This document shows, in pieces, positions 4,934 through 7,155 of a stretch of 7,155 nucleotides of DNA (positions within the stretch are counted from its first letter, which is position 1; each line of letters begins with the position of its first letter). Where the stretch lies: the NCBI GenBank assembly GCA_005882445.1, contig VBAN01000301.1:1-7155 (forward strand), written 5' to 3'. The DNA comes from Candidatus Segetimicrobium genomatis. Lineage in GTDB: Bacteria > Sysuimicrobiota > Sysuimicrobiia > Sysuimicrobiales > Segetimicrobiaceae. The position numbers were made by a program, and so were the translations under genes. The notes below the pieces were generated by a model. The model worked only from the letters and a program-made list of their open reading frames with translations, was not told the DNA's origin and searched no databases.

Positions 4934-5008
4934 CCGCCGAGGGCGGGGAGGGCCGCCCGGCGCGCGCGGGCGCCCACCACGGCGCCGGACGGGGGGACGG
5001 AGGGGGAC

Positions 5009-5733
5009 ATGGACCTCGGATTGGACGGGAAAGTCGCGCTCGTGACGGGAGGCAGCAAGGGGATCGGTCGAGCGGTGGCGGCGGGGCTGGCCCGCGAGCG
5101 CGCCCGCGTGGCGATCGCGGCGCCGGGGACATGTCGAAGCCCGAAGATGTCGCGCGCGTGATGAACGACGCGGTCACCCACTTCGGAGGCATCGACGTGC
5201 TCGTCAACAACGCCGGCTCGGCCCCAGGCGGGCTCCTGTTGAATCTCACCGAAGAAGATTGGGCGCTGGCCCTGCAGTTGAAGTTCCTGGGCTACGTGCG
5301 GTGCATGCGGGCGGTGATCCCGCACATGCTCAGGCGCGGCGGCGGGCGGATCGTGAATATCGTGGGCAACGACGGCGTCAAACCCACCTACCTGGAGCTG
5401 ACCCCGAGCGCCGCCAACGCCGCCGACCTGGCCGTGACCCAGGCGCTGGCGGAACAGTACGGGCGGCACAACATCCTCATCAACGCGGTCAATCCCGGGC
5501 CGGTGGGCACCGACCGCTGGGACGGGCTGGTGCGCGGCTACGCCCGCGACAAGGGGCTGAGCCCCGAGGAAGCGTCCCGGCGCGCCACGCAGAGCATTCC
5601 CCTCGGGCGCATCGCCACCCCTGAAGAAGTTGCCGACGTCGTGGTGTTTGTGGCCTCCGCCCGCGCGAGCTTTATGAACGGGGCGCTGATCACGCTGGAC
5701 GGCGGGCAGCGCAAAGCGATCATGGATGTGTGA
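5009..5733 (+). pseudogene. SDR-family gene broken by internal deletion and frameshift; catalytic tetrad also absent
   Basis: ATG 5009, preceded by GGAGG at 5 nt, starts a good SDR N-terminus: LDGKVALVTGGSKGIGRA, with the TGxxxGxG motif, through VAIAA (codon 38). The frame then continues only to TGA at 5159-5161 (50 codons). The rest of the domain runs in another frame from about GAC-ATG at 5128-5131: DMSKPEDV, NNAG, and a normal C-terminus ending at TGA 5731-5733. By comparison with the first SDR about 24 residues (second strand loop to third strand) are missing, so the damage is a deletion of 3n+1 bases near 5117-5130, not a single-base slip. Aligned without gaps to the first SDR, the catalytic positions read Lys for Asn (5281), Gly for Ser (5365), Pro for Tyr (5404) and Asn for Lys (5416). 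The GNDGVKP...AAN segment is typical of an SDR-like branch without the canonical tetrad, so those changes are probably ancestral. Pseudogene or assembly error. Confidence 0.75.
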
Positions 5734-5767
5734 GCCAGCCTGTTCGGATGACGGGCCGGAGATCGAT

Positions 5768-5775
5768 GGGGAGGG
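5768..5775 (+). promoter_or_regulatory. Shine-Dalgarno GGGGAGGG that fixes the M24 start
   Basis: A strong purine run ending 4 nt before ATG 5780. The earlier in-frame ATG at 5726 overlaps the end of the broken SDR and has no such site. Confidence 0.75.
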
Positions 5776-5779
5776 ATCA

Positions 5780-6889
5780 ATGCCGTCTCCATGGGAGCAG
5801 GTCAGGCAAGAGGTTCGGCGGCGGTCCGCGGTCGCCGCGGTGGCGGCATCGCCGGAGAGCGTGCGGCACCTTGCGGGGGTACACTTTGCCAGCCAGGTGA
5901 TGATCCGCCGCCGGCTCGCCTTTGTGGTTGTCCCCGCCGATGGCGACGCCGTGCTGCTGGTGCAGTCCGTCCTCGAGACGACGGCCCGGTCGCTTGGCAG
6001 CCTTCCGCGGGTCTCCACGTATGTCACCGGGCCCGTGGCCGCTCTCTCGGGCCTGTTGAAAGAACGCGATCTCCACAGGGGAGCGCTGCTCATCGAGATG
6101 GACTTCCTGCCTGCGGCCGACGCCGGGGAATTGGCCACACGTCTTCCGGAGGCCCGTCTCGATGACGCCGGGGACCTCTTCCGGGCGGTCAGGCAGACGC
6201 GCCTGCCGAGGGAGATCGAGGAGCACCATGGGTACAGCCGGGCGGCGGAGCGCGCGATCCAAATCGCCTTCGCCCTGGCCGCGGGCGGCGGATCCACCGA
6301 GCAGGACGTCCACGTCCGCATGCAGGATGCCATGCTCACGCTTGCAGGCGGCACGATCCCCTTCCTGACGCTGGCCTCCGGGCCGGAGCGCACCCTGGAT
6401 GTCCATGCGCGCCCGACCAGCCGGATCATCCGGTCGGGGGACCTCCTCCGGGTGGACCTCGTCGGATTTTTCTCGGGCATGTATACCGACATGGCCCGCA
6501 CGGTGGCAGTCGGCCGAAGCACGCCGGAGCAGCGGGACCTGTATCAAAGGGTGCGCGCCGTCCAACGCGAGGTCATCGAGTCTCTGCGCCCCGGGCTGGC
6601 GGCCGGCGACGTCTATGAAGGGTTCCTGACACGGGCAAAGAGCCACGGGCTCGCATTTACCTACCGGTACGTCGGACACAGCACCGGCTATGACGTGGTG
6701 GAGGAGCCGGTGATGACCACGGGCAATCCGGCAAGGCTCTTGCCGGGGATGGTGCTGTGCGTCGAGGTGATGGACAGGCTTCCCGGCGTGGGCGCGGTCC
6801 ATCTCGAAGATATGCTGCTGCTGACGGACGACGGCCCGGAGATCTGGACAAACATCATGGCGGCCGACGATCTGCCGGTGGTGTCGTAG
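5780..6889 (+). CDS. M24-family metalloenzyme (Xaa-Pro peptidase / creatinase fold)
   Basis: 369 aa. Two-domain pita-bread protein: a creatinase-type N-terminal domain (about 1-140) and a metal-binding M24 domain (about 145-360). The five canonical dinuclear-metal ligands are visible: Asp226 and Asp237 in DLVGFFSGMYTDMARTV, His300 in YVGHSTG, Glu329 in VLCVEVMD and Glu343 in VHLEDM; His209 in DVHARPT matches the conserved substrate-pocket histidine. It should therefore be a competent hydrolase, using Mn/Co/Zn-type ions, acting on X-Pro dipeptides or on an amidino or N-acyl amino acid if it is a creatinase or ectoine-hydrolase relative. No signal peptide, so cytoplasmic. Start ATG 5780 is chosen over ATG 5726 because of the strong GGGGAGGG site. 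It lies 46 nt after the broken SDR and 21 nt before the next SDR, so it is very likely co-transcribed. In that setting a catabolic hydrolase is more likely than a housekeeping prolidase (inference). Confidence 0.9.
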   Translation: MPSPWEQVRQEVRRRSAVAAVAASPESVRHLAGVHFASQVMIRRRLAFVVVPADGDAVLLVQSVLETTARSLGSLPRVSTYVTGPVAALSGLLKERDLHRGALLIEMDFLPAADAGELATRLPEARLDDAGDLFRAVRQTRLPREIEEHHGYSRAAERAIQIAFALAAGGGSTEQDVHVRMQDAMLTLAGGTIPFLTLASGPERTLDVHARPTSRIIRSGDLLRVDLVGFFSGMYTDMARTVAVGRSTPEQRDLYQRVRAVQREVIESLRPGLAAGDVYEGFLTRAKSHGLAFTYRYVGHSTGYDVVEEPVMTTGNPARLLPGMVLCVEVMDRLPGVGAVHLEDMLLLTDDGPEIWTNIMAADDLPVVS

Positions 6890-6895
6890 CGGCGC

Positions 6896-6901
6896 GGGAG
6901 G
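6896..6901 (+). promoter_or_regulatory. Shine-Dalgarno GGGAGG that fixes the third SDR start
   Basis: GGGAGG lies 9 nt before ATG 6911 but directly abuts the alternative in-frame ATG at 6902, so 6911 is preferred. Confidence 0.6.
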
Positions 6902-6910
6902 ATGGGGATC

Positions 6911-7155
6911 ATGGAGTTCACAGGTCGGGTCGTGCTGATCACCGGGGCAGGGGGCCGGTTGGGGGGGCCGTGCGCACTGGCGTTTGCACGCGAAGGCGCG
7001 CGGTTGGTGCTGACCGATACCAACGAGGCGTCTCTGCGCGCGGCCGCCGCCGCCGTCCGGGAGATCGCCCCGGCGGCGGCGGTGCGGGCCGATGTGTCTC
7101 TGAGAGATGACGTCGAGCGGGTGGTCGCGGAGGGGGCCCGCAGCGTGGGCCCCGT
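6911..7155 (+). CDS. Short-chain dehydrogenase/reductase, N-terminal part (runs off the window)
   Basis: 81 complete codons are visible and the frame is still open at the window end. Residues 5-18 (GRVVLITGAGGRLG) are an SDR first strand and glycine motif, followed by the helix ALAFAREGA and a second strand LVLTD ending in Asp36, a residue usually associated with NAD(H) preference. ADVSLRDDVERVV at about 63-75 is the D-V region after the third strand. The glycine motif is TGxxxRxG, not TGxxxGxG. Arg at this place is known in pteridine reductase-type SDRs, so it need not mean loss of function. The catalytic tetrad lies beyond the window. ATG 6911 is preferred to ATG 6902 on ribosome-site spacing. 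It follows the M24 gene by 21 nt and is the fourth gene of the run. A run of seven G within the motif region makes a sequencing slip possible, but the reading frame is coherent on both sides. Confidence 0.85.
   Translation, partial: MEFTGRVVLITGAGGRLGGPCALAFAREGARLVLTDTNEASLRAAAAAVREIAPAAAVRADVSLRDDVERVVAEGARSVGP

Noticed and set aside
4934..5008. GC-rich gap between the first and second SDR with short self-complementary pieces
   Set aside because: The stems are interrupted and no T-run follows, so it is not convincing as a terminator or regulatory RNA; it is probably just an intra-operon spacer.
4930..6522. 530-codon minus-strand frame opposite the second SDR and M24 gene
   Set aside because: It is an antisense shadow of two genes with clear motifs. 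The translation is Arg/Pro/Ala-rich with no domain, as is usual for long antisense frames in GC-rich DNA.

Overview
The window is GC-rich bacterial DNA (roughly two thirds G+C, with third codon positions mostly G or C) and looks like chromosomal sequence from a free-living bacterium. The mix of a class III aminotransferase, several short-chain dehydrogenases (SDRs), an M24 peptidase-fold enzyme and an exported HAF-repeat protein is common in high-GC soil and sediment bacteria. Nothing here fixes a phylum. I see no tRNA or rRNA gene, CRISPR array, transposase, integrase or phage gene.

Layout. (1) 2-1360 (+): a class III PLP aminotransferase, cut at its 5' end by the window edge. (2) A hairpin at 1374-1403 separates it from a convergent gene at 1430-2611 (-), a predicted exported protein with six HAF-type repeats and a charged Asp/Asn-rich tail. 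(3) 2612-2964: a 353-nt divergent intergenic region with several inverted repeats. (4) 2965-3246 (+): a small stand-alone MerR-type DNA-binding protein, with a 9-bp inverted repeat ending one base before its start codon. (5) 3247-4183: a zone of small genes. It holds a 23-residue membrane microprotein (3272-3343, -), a 69-residue hypothetical protein (3481-3690, -) and a 32-residue membrane or exported microprotein (3988-4086, +). It also holds an orphan terminator-like hairpin and an 18-bp palindrome. (6) 4184 to the window end (+): a tight run of four genes, SDR - SDR (broken) - M24 enzyme - SDR (cut by the window edge), with gaps of 75, 46 and 21 nt. It is probably one operon.

How they may work together. 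The SDR/SDR/M24/SDR run looks like a small-molecule catabolic or modification operon: NAD(P)-dependent oxidoreductases combined with a creatinase/prolidase-fold hydrolase. The substrate cannot be read from the sequence. The aminotransferase lies in the same direction about 2.8 kb upstream, but a convergent gene and the small-gene zone separate it, so it is not co-transcribed with the run.

The most notable points are these. The second SDR lacks about 24 residues and a reading frame after its glycine motif, and it also lacks all four residues of the classical SDR catalytic tetrad. Two microproteins are too short for ordinary gene calling. A near-perfect 18-bp palindrome sits where an operator for the microprotein and SDR cluster would be expected. 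I found no convincing new multi-gene defence or mobile system.
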